41,798 bases of DNA from Pseudomonadota bacterium (GCA_021798915.1 JAJZBM010000025.1:1-41798), one strand, 5' to 3'. Counted from the stretch's first letter, positions 8,004 through 19,516 are shown. Notes: a model not told the origin generated them from the letters alone. Translations and numbers: made by a program.

Positions 8004-10289
8004 TCACGCCCGTGCGCGCTCCACCTCGGAAATCCCCTGCGTCGCCCTGAGGCCGGCGATGACATGTGAGAGATGGCGGAGATCACGCACTTCGACATCG
8101 ACCATGATTTCGCAGAAATCCTGCTGACGGTTGACGGTGCGGAGATTGGCGATGGCGCCCTCCTGCTTGCTGATGGCATTGACGAGGCTGGCGAGCGCAT
8201 TCGGCTCGTTGCCGGTGATGACGCTGATGCGCCCGACATGCTTGCCGGATTTTTCGCGCCCCAGCGCCGCCGGATCCCAATCGACATCGATGAAGCGCTC
8301 GGGGGTCGCGGCGAATTGTTCGAGCGTCTGGCAGTTCCGGGTGTGGATGGTGACACCCTTGCCGGTGGCGATGATGCCGACGATCGGCTCACCCGGCAGC
8401 GGGTGGCAGCAGCCGGCGAAATGCACCGCCATGCCGGTGATCAGGCCGGTGATCGCCATGCCGGGATCGGCCGGGGCGGTGCCGTTGCGCGGGGCGCGGG
8501 CGGCGAAGCCAGGGACCATGCGCGGCGCGCGTGAGGCCTGCCGCAATTCCGGGTACGCGGTGTAGACGACCTCCTTCGCCCCGATCGCGCCGGCGCCGAC
8601 GGCGATGAAGAGATCTTCGAGCGACGCCTGTTTCAGGGGTTTGAGGGTCGCTTCGAGCATTTTCTCGCTGCCATCCACCCCTTCCTGGCGGAAGGCGCGG
8701 ACCAGCATGGCGTGGCCCTCGTCACGGTTCTGCTGGCGCTGCTGCTGGTGGACGAAGCGGCGGATGCGCGCCCGCGCCTTGCCGGTGACGCAGAAGCGCT
8801 CCCATTGCGGCGACGGCGTGCCGCCGCGCGCGGTCATGATCTCGACCTGGTCGCCGTTCTGAAGCTGATAGCGAAGCGGCACCAGCCGCCCGTTCACCTT
8901 GGCGCCGACACAGGTATCACCGACCTGGCTATGGACGGCATAAGCGAAATCCACCGCCGTCGCCCCGCGCGGCAGCGGGATCAGCTTGCCCTTGGGGGTG
9001 AAGCAGAAGACCTGGTTCTCGTAGAGTTCGAGTTTGGTGTTTTCGAGGAATTCGTCAGGGGCGGCGGAATCCTCGAGGATTTCGAGCAGATCCTGGACCC
9101 AGCGGAATTGCCTGACCTCTTTGAGATTGGCGGGCTCGGCGCTGCCGGCGGCCTTGTAGGCCCAATGGGTGGCAACGCCGTTTTCGGCGATCTCGTGCAT
9201 GGCACGGGTGCGGATCTGCACCTCGATCTTCTGGTTGCGCGGATGGCGCAGGGTGACGCCGGTATGGAGGCTCTGATAGAGGTTCGATTTCGGGGTCGAG
9301 ATATAGTCCTTGAAGCGCCCGGCGATCACCGGATAGGCGGCGTGGACGGCGCCGAGGGCAGCGTAGCATGCTTCGCGTGTCGGCACCACGATGCGGAACG
9401 CCATGATATCGGAAAGCTGCTCGAAGCTTACCTTGCGGCGTTGCATCTTCTCCCAGATCGAAAACGGCGATTTCTCGCGCCCGGTGACCTCGAGGACCGG
9501 CACGCCGGCGGCCTCGCAGATGCCGCGCAGTTCGTGGCGCACCTCCTCGATGACGTCCGCCCCCTGGCCGCGGAGGAAGTTGAGCCGGGCTTGGATGGTA
9601 TCGTAGGCGGCGGGCTCGATCTGGGCGAAAGCGAGGATTTGCAGCTCGGTCTTGACCTGATCCATGCCGATCCGCTCGGCGAGCGGGGCATAGATTTCCA
9701 TCGTCTCGCGGGCGATGCGCTCGCGCCTTGCCGCCTCGCGCACGAAATGGAGGGTGCGCATGTTATGCAAGCGGTCGGCGAGCTTGACCAGGAGAACCCG
9801 GATATCTTTGCTCATCGCCAGCACCAGCTTGCGGAAATTCTCCGCCTGCTTGGTGCGGTCCGATTGCAGTTCGAGCCGGGTGAGCTTGGTCACGCCATCG
9901 ACGAGGCCAGCGACATCGGCGCCGAAACGGCGGCCGATCTCGGCGAGCGACGCCTTGGTATCCTCGATGGTGTCGTGGAGCAGGGCGGTGCAGAGGCTGG
10001 CGGTATCGAGCTTGTAGCCGGCGAGGATCATCGCCACCGCGAGCGGATGGGTGATGTAGGGATCGCCGTTGTCGCGGCGCTGCTCGGCATGGGCGGCGCG
10101 CGCGAATTCATAGGCGGCGGTGATCAGCGCGCCATCGGCCTTCGGATCATAGAGGGCGACGCGGCGGACGAGTTCCTCGACCGGGGAAAGCGGGGATGTG
10201 CCGGCGCGCGCGGCGAAAGACTGGCTCAGACCACCTTCCGGTAGACGTTGGAACGCCGGGACCGCTCTGCCGCCGCTATCCGCTGCCAC
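8004..10289 (-). CDS. spoT: Bifunctional (p)ppGpp synthetase/hydrolase (Rsh, RelA/SpoT)
   Basis: The stringent-response enzyme. Domains in order: HD hydrolase (about residues 50-200) with 'HDTIEDT' and '[12 protein letters not shown]'; synthetase (about 230-370) with '[18 protein letters not shown]'; TGS (about 400-465); helical/zinc-finger-like region; C-terminal ACT. The RFKD motif is the RxKD type of bifunctional enzymes rather than the ExDD of RelA-only proteins, and the HD motifs are intact, so both activities are expected. Start choice: a GTG at 10289 lies seven bases after AGGAG, giving 761 residues. A TTG at 10310 with another AGGAG is the alternative. It follows rpoZ by about 40 bp in the same operon. 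Confidence 0.96.
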   Translation of the reverse strand: MAADSGGRAVPAFQRLPEGGLSQSFAARAGTSPLSPVEELVRRVALYDPKADGALITAAYEFARAAHAEQRRDNGDPYITHPLAVAMILAGYKLDTASLCTALLHDTIEDTKASLAEIGRRFGADVAGLVDGVTKLTRLELQSDRTKQAENFRKLVLAMSKDIRVLLVKLADRLHNMRTLHFVREAARRERIARETMEIYAPLAERIGMDQVKTELQILAFAQIEPAAYDTIQARLNFLRGQGADVIEEVRHELRGICEAAGVPVLEVTGREKSPFSIWEKMQRRKVSFEQLSDIMAFRIVVPTREACYAALGAVHAAYPVIAGRFKDYISTPKSNLYQSLHTGVTLRHPRNQKIEVQIRTRAMHEIAENGVATHWAYKAAGSAEPANLKEVRQFRWVQDLLEILEDSAAPDEFLENTKLELYENQVFCFTPKGKLIPLPRGATAVDFAYAVHSQVGDTCVGAKVNGRLVPLRYQLQNGDQVEIMTARGGTPSPQWERFCVTGKARARIRRFVHQQQRQQNRDEGHAMLVRAFRQEGVDGSEKMLEATLKPLKQASLEDLFIAVGAGAIGAKEVVYTAYPELRQASRAPRMVPGFAARAPRNGTAPADPGMAITGLITGMAVHFAGCCHPLPGEPIVGIIATGKGVTIHTRNCQTLEQFAATPERFIDVDWDPAALGREKSGKHVGRISVITGNEPNALASLVNAISKQEGAIANLRTVNRQQDFCEIMVDVEVRDLRHLSHVIAGLRATQGISEVERARA

Positions 10290-10293
10290 CCCA

Positions 10294-10337
10294 TGTCTCC
10301 TATCGCCCAATCTCTCCTAATTGGCTGTCTCCTATCG
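10294..10337. repeat. Repeated ribosome-binding segment at the rpoZ-spoT junction
   Basis: TGTCTCCTATCG occurs at 10294-10305 and again at 10326-10337, with a related TCTCTCCTAAT between them. On the coding (minus) strand this gives three AGGAG sites in 40 bp: one containing the rpoZ TAG stop, one before the TTG at 10310, and one before the GTG at 10289. This makes the spoT start ambiguous and could give dual initiation. Confidence 0.7.
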
Positions 10338-10739
10338 GCGGGAACGCCCGGAAAGCTCGGCCTCGATCGCCGCCTCGAGATCGCTCGGCGAGAGATCGTC
10401 GCCATCGATCGGGAGACTGCCCATCTCCTCATCGGCCGAGACGTCCTGGAGGCCGAAGATGTTCTGCTCGGTCGGCACCAGATCATCCGTTTGCACATCG
10501 GTCGGCTCCGGCTCCGGCGCACGGGCCAGCGAGCGGATGAGATCGCTTTCGAGCCGATCGATCGCCACCGTCTCCTCGGCGATTTCGCGGAGCGCAACGA
10601 CCGGGTTCTTGTCGTCGTCGCGATCGATGGTCAATTCTTCGCCACGGCTGAGATTGCGGGCCCGCTGCGCCGCGAGCAGCACCAGCTCGAAGCGATTGGG
10701 AACTCTCTCGACGCAATCCTCGACGGTCACGCGTGCCAT
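10332..10739 (-). CDS. rpoZ: RNA polymerase omega subunit
   Basis: A small subunit that helps assemble beta-prime into core RNA polymerase and, in other bacteria, forms part of a ppGpp site. The N-terminus '[28 protein letters not shown]' segment is diagnostic, followed by '[12 protein letters not shown]'. The acidic C-terminal tail is long (135 residues against about 90 in E. coli), as usual in alphaproteobacteria. The start is taken at 10739, with GGAG nine bases upstream; an in-frame ATG at 10754 is possible. It is first in the operon with spoT directly downstream. Confidence 0.96.
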   Translation of the reverse strand: MARVTVEDCVERVPNRFELVLLAAQRARNLSRGEELTIDRDDDKNPVVALREIAEETVAIDRLESDLIRSLARAPEPEPTDVQTDDLVPTEQNIFGLQDVSADEEMGSLPIDGDDLSPSDLEAAIEAELSGRSRR

Positions 10740-10777
10740 GCGGGCAAGCTCCACGCTGCAATGATTGGGAAAAACCA

Positions 10778-10806
10778 GATTTAGGCGCGTGAGGGACGAA
10801 AATCAA
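10778..10806 (-). promoter_or_regulatory. Candidate sigma-70-type promoter for the rpoZ operon
   Basis: On the minus strand TTGATT (10806-10801) and TAAATC (10783-10778) are separated by exactly 17 bp and lie about 40 bp upstream of the rpoZ start. The -35 matches consensus at four of six positions and the -10 is weak. Inference from spacing and position only. Confidence 0.45.
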
Positions 10807-10928
10807 GCTGAAACGGCGGAAAGCGAGGGCGATCGGGGGAAGGGAAGGAAGGCCAGGGGCGCTGCCCCCGGGTGGCCAGGCGAACCCCGCGCGGCTAGGC
10901 TCGCCATCCGATCCAAAGGGAGATGGCC

Positions 10929-11795
10929 GTGAACGACGAGACCCGCCCGAATGCGGCGCAATGGAAGAACTGGAACGAGATCTCCGGCCCGAAATGGGTG
11001 CGCGCGGCGGCGGTGATGGAGCAGCGGCTGGCGCCGGTCAATGATCTGCTGCTCGGCAATGCGGCGCCACGCCCGGCAGAACAGGTGCTGGAGATCGGCT
11101 GTGGCACCGGCGCAACCACGCTTTTGCTCGCTGACGCGGTCGGCGCGGCGGGCGGCGTGCTCGGGATCGATATCTCGGCGCCGATGCTCGCCCTCGCCGA
11201 GGCACGGCTCGCCGAGGCGAAGGCCGTGCAAGCCCGCCTCCTCGCCGCCGACGCCCAGATCCACCCCTTCCCCGCCGCCGCCTTCGACCTCGCCGTGTCG
11301 CGCTTCGGTGTGATGTTTTTTGCCGAACCCATTGCCGCCTTCCACAACATCGCGGCTGCCCTCAAGCCCGGCGGGCGGCTCTGTTTCGCCGCCTGGGCCG
11401 GGATCGAGGCCAATCCGCATTGGCAGGCGCCGTACGCGATCGCGCTCCGCCATCTTGGCCCACCCAAGCCACGCCCGGCGCGGAGCCCCGGCCCGCTCGC
11501 CTTCAGCGATCCCGATTACGTGCGCGAGATCCTGGCGGCAGCGGGCTTCGCGGCCGTCACCGTCACTGCCGCGCCGGTCACGCTGGCCGGGCGCAGCGCC
11601 GCGGAGGAAGCCGAACTGGCGGCGCTGTTCGGCCCCTCCGGCGCTCTGGTCGAGGAGAAGCGCCCCGATGCCGCCCAACGCGCCACTCTGATCGCGGAGA
11701 TGACGGCGGCGTTCGCGCGTTTTCCGGCCGCGCCGGGCGGCGACGGACTCGCCCTTCCGGCCACCGTATTGATGGCGACGGCGCGCCGCCCCTGA
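10929..11795 (+). CDS. Class I SAM-dependent methyltransferase
   Basis: A 288-residue protein with a type-11 methyltransferase core. Motif I is 'VLEIGCGTGATT', the acidic end of strand 2 is in 'GIDISAPML', and the post-II segment reads 'FDLAVSRFGVMFFAEP'. A C-terminal helical region ('SDPDYVREILAAAGF') resembles UbiE/ubiquinone-type and small-molecule methyltransferases. The GTG at 10929 is preferred because AAGGGAG ends six bases upstream; the ATG at 10923 sits directly against it. It is transcribed away from rpoZ. The substrate cannot be predicted, and no neighbour points to one. Confidence 0.88.
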   Translation: MNDETRPNAAQWKNWNEISGPKWVRAAAVMEQRLAPVNDLLLGNAAPRPAEQVLEIGCGTGATTLLLADAVGAAGGVLGIDISAPMLALAEARLAEAKAVQARLLAADAQIHPFPAAAFDLAVSRFGVMFFAEPIAAFHNIAAALKPGGRLCFAAWAGIEANPHWQAPYAIALRHLGPPKPRPARSPGPLAFSDPDYVREILAAAGFAAVTVTAAPVTLAGRSAAEEAELAALFGPSGALVEEKRPDAAQRATLIAEMTAAFARFPAAPGGDGLALPATVLMATARRP

Positions 11796-11832
11796 CTCGC
11801 CCCGGAAAAGGGGACAGGAGCACTGGCCTTTC

Positions 11833-11861
11833 CTTGAACCCCTGAATGATCCGGCGCATAT
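11833..11861 (+). promoter_or_regulatory. Candidate heat-shock (RpoH) promoter of htpG
   Basis: CTTGAA (11833-11838), 16 bp, then CGCATAT (11855-11861), about 30 bp before the htpG ATG. CTTGAA is the characteristic -35 of sigma-32 promoters in proteobacteria; the -10 agrees only partly. Position before a known heat-shock gene supports the call. Confidence 0.45.
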
Positions 11862-11891
11862 CGAGGGCGCGAAAGGAGGGAATCCACCACC

Positions 11892-13777
<1,886 letters not shown>

Positions 13778-13781
<4 letters not shown>

Positions 13782-15235
13782 GCGTGCCATCCGATCTTCC
13801 TTTCGCCGACGACACGCCGGCGGCGCTGCCGCTTTATGCGGTCTCGCCGGCGGGGCTCGCAGCGCTTCGCGACTCCCTGCCGGAGGTGGCGCGGCGCTAT
13901 CTCGACGCCACCGGTTTCGCCGCCAAGCCGCAGCAGCTCTGCCTGCTCCCCGGCGAGGTTGGGCTCGCCGGCGCGGTGCTCGGCCTCGGCGATAGCGCAG
14001 CCGGCGCCGACACCCCGCCTTGGGCCTTCGGCGATCTCGCCTTCCGTCTGCCCGAAGGCACGGTCTGGCGGCTGATTCCGGGCCCTGGGGATCGGGACGA
14101 GTACGATCCGGGGCGCGCGGTGCTCGGCTTCGCCCTCGGCGCCTATCGTTTCTCGGCCTTCAAGTCCCCGCCGCGGCCGCCGGCGCGCCTCGTGCCGCCG
14201 GCCGGCACCGAAGCGGCGCGGGAGGCGGCGGCGGCGGTCATCATGGCCCGCGACCTCGTCAACATGCCGGCCAACCATCTCGGCCCGGCAGAGCTGGCGG
14301 ACGCGGTTTCGGCGCTCGGCAAAGATTTCGGCGCCAGCGTCGAGATCATCGTCGATGACGCGCTGGCGGCCGGCTATCCGGCGGTGGCGGCGGTCGGGCG
14401 CGGCGCGGCGCGGGCGCCACGGGTCGCCACCCTGCGCTGGGCGGGAGGCGGCGCGGCGCCGGACGCGAAGCTGATCGCGCTCTGCGGCAAAGGGGTCTGT
14501 TTCGACAGCGGCGGCTATGACCTCAAACCCTCATCCGCGATGCTGCGGATGAAAAAGGACATGGGCGGCGCCGCGGTGGTGATGGCGGCGGCGCGGATGA
14601 TCATGGCGGCGGATCTGCCGGTCAGGCTCGTGCTCCGCGTCGGCTGTGTCGAAAACAGCGTCTCCGGCCACGCCATGCGCCCGCTCGACGTGCTCGCGAC
14701 CCGCAAGGGCCTCAGCGTCGAGGTCGGCAACACCGATGCCGAGGGCCGACTCGTGCTCGCCGATCTGCTCGCCGCCGCGTGCGAGGAGAATCCGGCCCTG
14801 ATCATCGATTGCGCGACCCTGACCGGGGCGGCGCGCGCCGCCCTCGGGCCGGATCTGCCGGCCCTCTTCAGCAATGACCAAGTCTGGGCCGAACGGCTGA
14901 TCGCTGCCGGAAAATCCTGCTGTGATCCGCTCTGGCAATTGCCGCTCTGGGCCGATTACGGCACTTGGCTTGGCAGTCATGTCGCAGATTTGAATAACAT
15001 TGCCGGAAATACACATGGCGGCGCGGTGGTCGCGGCGTTATTTCTTGAACGGTTCGTTGCGCCAGATGTGCCCTGGGCGCATATCGACCTTTATGCCTGG
15101 AATGACACGACACGCCCTGGCCGGCCGGAAGGCGGCGAGGCGCAAGCGGCCCGTGCGATCGCCACCGCGATCGGCTTAGGATTCTCCGGCCCGGCGGCCG
15201 GTGACCAGACGGCCGGCGACCAAAAGAAGGATTGA
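13778..15235 (+). CDS. M17 family leucyl-type aminopeptidase
   Basis: A 485-residue cytosolic metallo-aminopeptidase. The C-terminal catalytic domain has the metal/active-site segment '[19 protein letters not shown]' and the family signature '[14 protein letters not shown]', whose Asp, Glu and catalytic Arg are intact. '[10 protein letters not shown]' supplies further ligands. The N-terminal domain is divergent, as in the shorter alphaproteobacterial members rather than E. coli PepA; no PepA-like DNA-binding role is implied. The ATG overlaps the htpG stop. It is followed five bases later by the MarR-like gene, so htpG, peptidase and regulator probably form one transcript. Confidence 0.93.
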
Positions 15236-15239
15236 CACC

Positions 15240-15638
15240 ATGCCCGCCTCCCCCTCCGCCACCGATACCTTGCCCACCATCCTCCGCGACACCGTCGTCT
15301 CCCTGGTCCGCCGCGAAGGCCCGGATCTCTCGGCGCGGCAGCTCGCCGTGTTTCTGACCTGCTATCTTCAGGACGGCAACCATACCGTGCGCGGCCTGGC
15401 CGCCGATCTCCACGTCTCCAAACCGGCGATCACCCGCGCCCTCGATCGCCTCGGCGAGCTGGAACTCGCCCGCCGCAAGGTCGATCCCCAGGACCGCCGC
15501 AGCGTTCTCGTGCAGCGGACATTGAAGGGCAGCGCGTTACTCCGCGACCTCAAACACATGATGGCCGAGGCTGCGGCGGAAGCGAAAAAAAGCGCTGCCG
15601 GCCAGAGCGATTCGCCGCGCAAGGTCGCCAACGGATGA
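15240..15638 (+). CDS. MarR-like winged-helix regulator
   Basis: A 132-residue DNA-binding protein with a winged helix-turn-helix: 'LSARQLAVFLTCYLQDGNHTVRGLAADLHVSKPAITRALDRL', quoted here only by its ends (LSARQ...RALDRL), followed by the wing 'KVDPQDRRSVLVQRT'. The motif 'D..DRRS' is typical of MarR/PadR-type wings. The C-terminal tail is lysine/alanine-rich. The start is the ATG at 15240 with GAAGGA about eight bases upstream, four bases after the peptidase stop. Ligand and targets are unknown; autoregulation is possible but no operator was seen. Confidence 0.85.
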   Translation: MPASPSATDTLPTILRDTVVSLVRREGPDLSARQLAVFLTCYLQDGNHTVRGLAADLHVSKPAITRALDRLGELELARRKVDPQDRRSVLVQRTLKGSALLRDLKHMMAEAAAEAKKSAAGQSDSPRKVANG

Positions 15639-15659
15639 GACTCGGAAGATAACCCCAAA

Positions 15660-15704
15660 GCCCGGTCCCGTGCCGAGGGCCTCTGCCCTGACCTGGGACC
15701 GGGC
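15660..15704. terminator. Bidirectional terminator hairpin
   Basis: GCCCGGTCCC (15660-15669) pairs perfectly with GGGACCGGGC (15695-15704); the loop contains a second small hairpin, AGGGC-CTCT-GCCCT. On the plus strand CATTCTTTT follows; on the minus strand a TTTGGGG tract follows. It lies between two convergent genes, the MarR-like regulator and the PQQ-type protein. Confidence 0.85.
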
Positions 15705-15712
15705 CATTCTTT

Positions 15713-17323
15713 TCATCGGATCGCGAAGGCCGAGACCCGCCCGCCGGAGACCGCGGCGATGATTTCCTTGCCATCGGCGCGATAGGCGATAGCCGGCGCG
15801 GTGAGCGGCGCGCCAGTGTTGTCGTGCCAGAGTTCGCGGCCATCCTCGGCGGCGAAGACAACGAAACGCCCGTCCGGCGCGCCGGTGAAAACCAGGCCGT
15901 TGGCGGTAACCAGAACGCCGGCATCGATCAGCTTCTCCAGCCGCGGGGCAAGCCGCGGCGCCCCGAACGATTTCGATGCCCCGGATCCCGCCCCAGCGCG
16001 GCGCGTCAGCGGCTCGAAATGCTGCCGCCAGAGAAAGGTGCCGCTGGCGAGCGCGATGGCGTTGAAACTGGTTTCTCCAGGGCCGAGGACGCTGACATCG
16101 CTGCCCGTCTTCCCCGTCGTGACCGAGGCGCACTGGTCGGCGCTGGCGATGAAAAGAATGTTGTCTGCGACATCGAAAGCGCCGCCATAGCCTTGGATAC
16201 CGCCATCGAGCGCCGGGCAGATGACGGTGCCACCGGTAGCCGAGCGGGTGGTGCCGTTTTTCACGAAGCTCAAGGCGGAATGGTCGAGCAAGGCGCCGTT
16301 ATCGCCGTCGGCCACCCAGAGATTGCCGCCCTTGTCGCCGACCAGGACGAGATCGTGCTGCGTCTCGCCGACCCGGCCGAAGATCAGCATCGGCGCGGTG
16401 GCGAGCCCCCAATTCCAGATGTCATGGGCGATGAACTGATGATAGCCGCGGAGCTTGGGCTCGGGTGTTGCGAGATCGAGCGCGACCAGAGCGTCGCTAT
16501 AGAGATTATCGCCGGGGCGGGCGGCGCCATCATAGGTGGGGGACGGGCCGCCGAGGGTCACGAAAGCGGTATGGGTCGCGGGCGAGATGGCGATACCGAC
16601 CGGGTTGACCCCGCCTTGCCGCCAGGAATTGCCGCCCCAGCTCGCGTGGCCCGCCATTCCGGGGCCGGGGATGGTGTTCCAGGTCCAAAGCCGATGGCCG
16701 TCGCGCGCGGCGAAGGCGGCGATGGCGCCGCTTTCCCCCTGCGCCGTCGCGGCAACCCCGATCAGCAGCAGATCCTGGCCGGTCGCCGGATTGTGGTAGG
16801 GCACCGGGGCGGTCACGAACCCCGCATCCGGCGCCGCCGCGACCTCCCAGTTCTTTTGCCCGCTGGCGGGATCGAGGGCGATCAGCGCGCCTTTTTCGGT
16901 GGCGAGGAAAACATGACCGTCAAACAACGCGAGCCGGCCAGGACCGGCGGCGACCGCCGCGCGCCATTTCGGCTTGCCACTCACCGCATCGAGGGCGGTC
17001 ACCGCACCGTCGGCGGTCGCAAGAAACATGGTTTCGTGCCAGACCAGGGGCGAGCCCACGAATTCGCCTTTTTCCTCATGACGCCAGGCGAGGTGGAGCT
17101 TGGCGATATTGCCACGGTCGATCCCGATCGCCGGCGTCAGCGGATTATTGGCATAGCTTTTCGCCGGTAGGATCCAGTTATCGGCGTCACTCGCGGCGTT
17201 GAGGAAATCGGCGGCGGTCGGCGTGCCCGAAGACGTCGTCGCCGGTTGGGCGAAAGCGGGGCGCAGGCAGGTTGCCGCAAGCAGCGCGGCGGCGGCGGCA
17301 CGAACGAAGGGCTGGGCGGTCAT
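15713..17323 (-). CDS. PQQ-type beta-propeller quinoprotein, secreted
   Basis: A 536-residue protein with a signal peptide (cleavage after 'RPAFA', about residue 25) and an eight-bladed-propeller fold with tryptophan-docking repeats such as 'LDAVSGKPKWRA', 'LDPASGQKNWEV' and 'FAARDGHRLWTW'. The PQQ-enzyme aspartate is probably D272 in 'RPGDNLYSDAL'. It resembles PQQ alcohol dehydrogenases but is shorter, has no adjacent-cysteine pair at the active site, and has no C-terminal cytochrome c domain (no CxxCH). It may therefore be a heme-free quinoprotein using an external acceptor, or a non-catalytic propeller. AGGAG seven bases upstream supports the start. No PQQ biosynthesis genes lie in the window. 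Confidence 0.85.
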   Translation of the reverse strand: MTAQPFVRAAAAALLAATCLRPAFAQPATTSSGTPTAADFLNAASDADNWILPAKSYANNPLTPAIGIDRGNIAKLHLAWRHEEKGEFVGSPLVWHETMFLATADGAVTALDAVSGKPKWRAAVAAGPGRLALFDGHVFLATEKGALIALDPASGQKNWEVAAAPDAGFVTAPVPYHNPATGQDLLLIGVAATAQGESGAIAAFAARDGHRLWTWNTIPGPGMAGHASWGGNSWRQGGVNPVGIAISPATHTAFVTLGGPSPTYDGAARPGDNLYSDALVALDLATPEPKLRGYHQFIAHDIWNWGLATAPMLIFGRVGETQHDLVLVGDKGGNLWVADGDNGALLDHSALSFVKNGTTRSATGGTVICPALDGGIQGYGGAFDVADNILFIASADQCASVTTGKTGSDVSVLGPGETSFNAIALASGTFLWRQHFEPLTRRAGAGSGASKSFGAPRLAPRLEKLIDAGVLVTANGLVFTGAPDGRFVVFAAEDGRELWHDNTGAPLTAPAIAYRADGKEIIAAVSGGRVSAFAIR

Positions 17324-17487
17324 CGGGTTCTCCTCGATCCTGGGGCGAGACGGCCATACCGGCCAGTCTAGCGCGGTTTCGTCTTCCGCCGCGTCTCACA
17401 GTTTCCGGCGCTTGCCGCCGGAAAGCAGCGGGTGGAAACTGTCTCCCGCCGCGCGCCGAAGCGGCGTTCTTTCCAGGAGATGACGTG

Positions 17488-17970
17488 ATGGCGGCTGCCC
17501 CGATGACTTCGGATACGATTCTGCAACGCCTTGCCGCACTCGGCTTCACGCTGCCGATCCCGGCGGCGCCGGTCGCCAATTATGTGCCCTTCGCCATATC
17601 CGGCACCCTGCTGGTGATCTCGGGTCAGGGGCCGATCCTTGGTGAGACGCGGATTCTCGGCAAGCTCGGCGCCGAAGTCAGCCTCGAAGATGGCATCCGG
17701 GCGGCCCAGCTTTGCTTCGTCAATCTGCTCGCGCAGGCAAACGCCGCGCTCGCCGGCGATCTCGGACGGGTGCGGCGCGTCGTGCGGCTCGGTGGCTTCA
17801 TCGCCGCGACCGCCGCCTTCACCGCGCACGCGCAGGTGATGAACGGCGCCTCCGATCTCGCCGTCGCGGTGTTTGGCGAGCGTGGCCGGCATGCTCGCAC
17901 CACCGTCGGCGTGCCCTCGCTGCCGCTCGATTTCGCGGTCGAGGTCGAAGGCTGGTTCGAAATCGCCTGA
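17488..17970 (+). CDS. RidA family protein (YjgF/YER057c/UK114)
   Basis: A 160-residue member of the RidA family, whose archetype deaminates reactive enamine/imine intermediates. Family features: 'ISGQGP' near residue 50, 'CFVNLLAQANAALAGDLGRV' region, and the C-terminal 'VGVPSLPLDFAVEVEGWFEI'. The arginine normally positioned in the 'R(T/A)xVGVxxLP' segment is present in 'HARTTVGVPSLP', so deaminase activity is possible. It is longer than E. coli RidA and belongs to the roughly 150-160-residue group. The ATG at 17488 is chosen because AGGAG (17475-17479) lies eight bases upstream. It is divergent from the PQQ-type gene and 29 bp ahead of the FemAB-like gene. Confidence 0.92.
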   Translation: MAAAPMTSDTILQRLAALGFTLPIPAAPVANYVPFAISGTLLVISGQGPILGETRILGKLGAEVSLEDGIRAAQLCFVNLLAQANAALAGDLGRVRRVVRLGGFIAATAAFTAHAQVMNGASDLAVAVFGERGRHARTTVGVPSLPLDFAVEVEGWFEIA

Positions 17971-17999
17971 GCCCGACATTGCCGCCCCCGCGCCACCCC

Positions 18000-19202
18000 A
18001 TGCCGAGCTTGCCGACATTGCCGGATGGTTCCGGAAAGTTCAGCCTCACGCTGCACGCTGCGATCGCCGAGATCGCCGCCGAGGACTGGAACCTTTGCGC
18101 CGAAAGCGAGGACAACCCCTTCATCGGCCATGCTTTTCTGAGCGCGCTCGAGGATAGCGGCGCGGTCGGGCGACGCACCGGCTGGCACGCGCGCCACGCG
18201 GCGCTCCGCGATGGCGACGGGCGATTGGCGGCGGTCGCGCCGATGTATGTCAAATCGCACAGCTACGGCGAATATGTGTTCGACCATGCCTGGGCGGATG
18301 CATTCGAGCGCGCCGGCGGCCGCTATTACCCGAAATTACAGGTCGCGGTGCCGTTCAGCCCGGTGCCGGGGCCACGCCTGCTGATCCGCCCGGGCGCCGG
18401 GGTGACGGCGGCGATTTTCGGCCGGGCGCTGGCGGAGACCTGCGCGCGGCTCGATCTGTCCTCGGTGCATGTCACCTTCTGCACCGAGCCCGAGTGGCAA
18501 GCCCTCGGCGCGGCGGGGTGGCTCCGCCGCCAGGGGCTGCAATTTCACTGGCACAATGCCGGCTATGGTGATTTCGAGGATTTCCTTGCCTCGCTCTCGT
18601 CGCGCAAGCGGAAAACCATCCGCCGCGAGCGGCGCGAGGTCGCAGCGCAGGGGCTCGCTCTCCATACCCTCGAAGGCGCCGCGATCACCGAGCGGCATTG
18701 GGATGCGTTTTATCGCTTCTATCTCGCGACGGTGGAGCGGAAATGGGGTGGCGCCTATCTGCCGCGCCGGTTCTTCAGCCTGCTTGCCGCGCGTCTCGGC
18801 GATCGCGTCGTCCTGATGATCGCCGAGAAAGACGGGAAGGCGGTCGCCGGCGCGCTCAATCTGCGTGGCCGCACGACGCTTTACGGCCGCAACTGGGGGG
18901 CGATCGGGGACTGGCCATTTCTCCATTTCGAACTCTGCTATTATCGCGCCATCGACTACGCCATCGCCCATAAACTGGCCCGGGTGGAGGCGGGGGCGCA
19001 GGGTGAGCATAAACTCGCGCGCGGCTATCTCCCGGCCCCGACCTATTCGGCGCATTGGATCGCGCATGCCGGGCTGCGCCGCGCGGTCGGGGATTTTCTC
19101 GAGGCCGAACGCCTCGCCATCGCGGCGCGGGAGGCCGATCTCCGTGCCTTCACGCCGTTTCGCAACGACACCGACGACGCCGAGGAGACCAAAACCCCAT
19201 GA
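18000..19202 (+). CDS. FemAB-like / DUF482 acyltransferase
   Basis: A 400-residue GNAT-fold protein of the FemAB-like DUF482 family, called 'peptidogalycan biosynthesis protein' in databases. Family landmarks: 'DNPFIGHAFLSALEDSG', 'HSYGEYVFDHAWADAF', 'YYPKLQVAVPFSPVPGPRLL' and 'SSRKRKTIRRERREV', and late 'GAQGEHKLARGYLP'. Members are proposed aminoacyl- or acyl-transferases, but reactions are not established. The start at 18000 has no clear ribosome-binding site and follows the RidA stop by 29 bases. The stop overlaps the cupin start (ATGA), so the two are probably made together. Confidence 0.9.
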   Translation: MPSLPTLPDGSGKFSLTLHAAIAEIAAEDWNLCAESEDNPFIGHAFLSALEDSGAVGRRTGWHARHAALRDGDGRLAAVAPMYVKSHSYGEYVFDHAWADAFERAGGRYYPKLQVAVPFSPVPGPRLLIRPGAGVTAAIFGRALAETCARLDLSSVHVTFCTEPEWQALGAAGWLRRQGLQFHWHNAGYGDFEDFLASLSSRKRKTIRRERREVAAQGLALHTLEGAAITERHWDAFYRFYLATVERKWGGAYLPRRFFSLLAARLGDRVVLMIAEKDGKAVAGALNLRGRTTLYGRNWGAIGDWPFLHFELCYYRAIDYAIAHKLARVEAGAQGEHKLARGYLPAPTYSAHWIAHAGLRRAVGDFLEAERLAIAAREADLRAFTPFRNDTDDAEETKTP

Positions 19203-19498
19203 CCGTTCACCACACCGCCGAAAATACCGTCGAGATCGACCGCGAGGAGATCCGGGTGACGGAATGGCGCCTGGCGCCGGGGGCGACCACCGGCCATCAT
19301 CGCCATGATTTCGATTACCTCGTGGTGCCGCTGACCGAGGGATTGCTGCGGGCGACCTCGGCGAGCGGCCAGACGGAGACCCCGCTGCAGCCGGGCCGCC
19401 CCTATTTCCGCAAGGCCGGGGTGGAGCACGATGTCAGCAATGCCGGCCCGGCGCCGCTCGCCTTCCTCGAAATCGAACTCAAGGATCGTCCCGGCTGA
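19199..19498 (+). CDS. Small cupin-domain protein
   Basis: A 99-residue single-domain cupin. The first cupin motif is 'GATTGHHRHDFDYLVVPLTEG', with its two histidines plus acidic residue able to bind a metal; the second contains 'GRPYFRKAGVEHDVSNAG', with the later histidine. Such stand-alone cupins may be small-molecule isomerases, dioxygenase-like enzymes or binding proteins; the sequence does not decide. The start is coupled to the FemAB-like stop. It converges on the cytochrome b561 gene with an 18-bp GC-rich gap. Confidence 0.9.
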   Translation: MTVHHTAENTVEIDREEIRVTEWRLAPGATTGHHRHDFDYLVVPLTEGLLRATSASGQTETPLQPGRPYFRKAGVEHDVSNAGPAPLAFLEIELKDRPG

Positions 19499-19516
19499 AA
19501 ACCACGCGGCGGCGCG

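Noticed and set aside
19499-19516. GC-rich inverted repeat GCGCGC...GCGCGC between the cupin and cytochrome b561 genes
   Set aside because: GCGCGC is self-complementary and common in this genome; without a T-run it does not support a terminator call.
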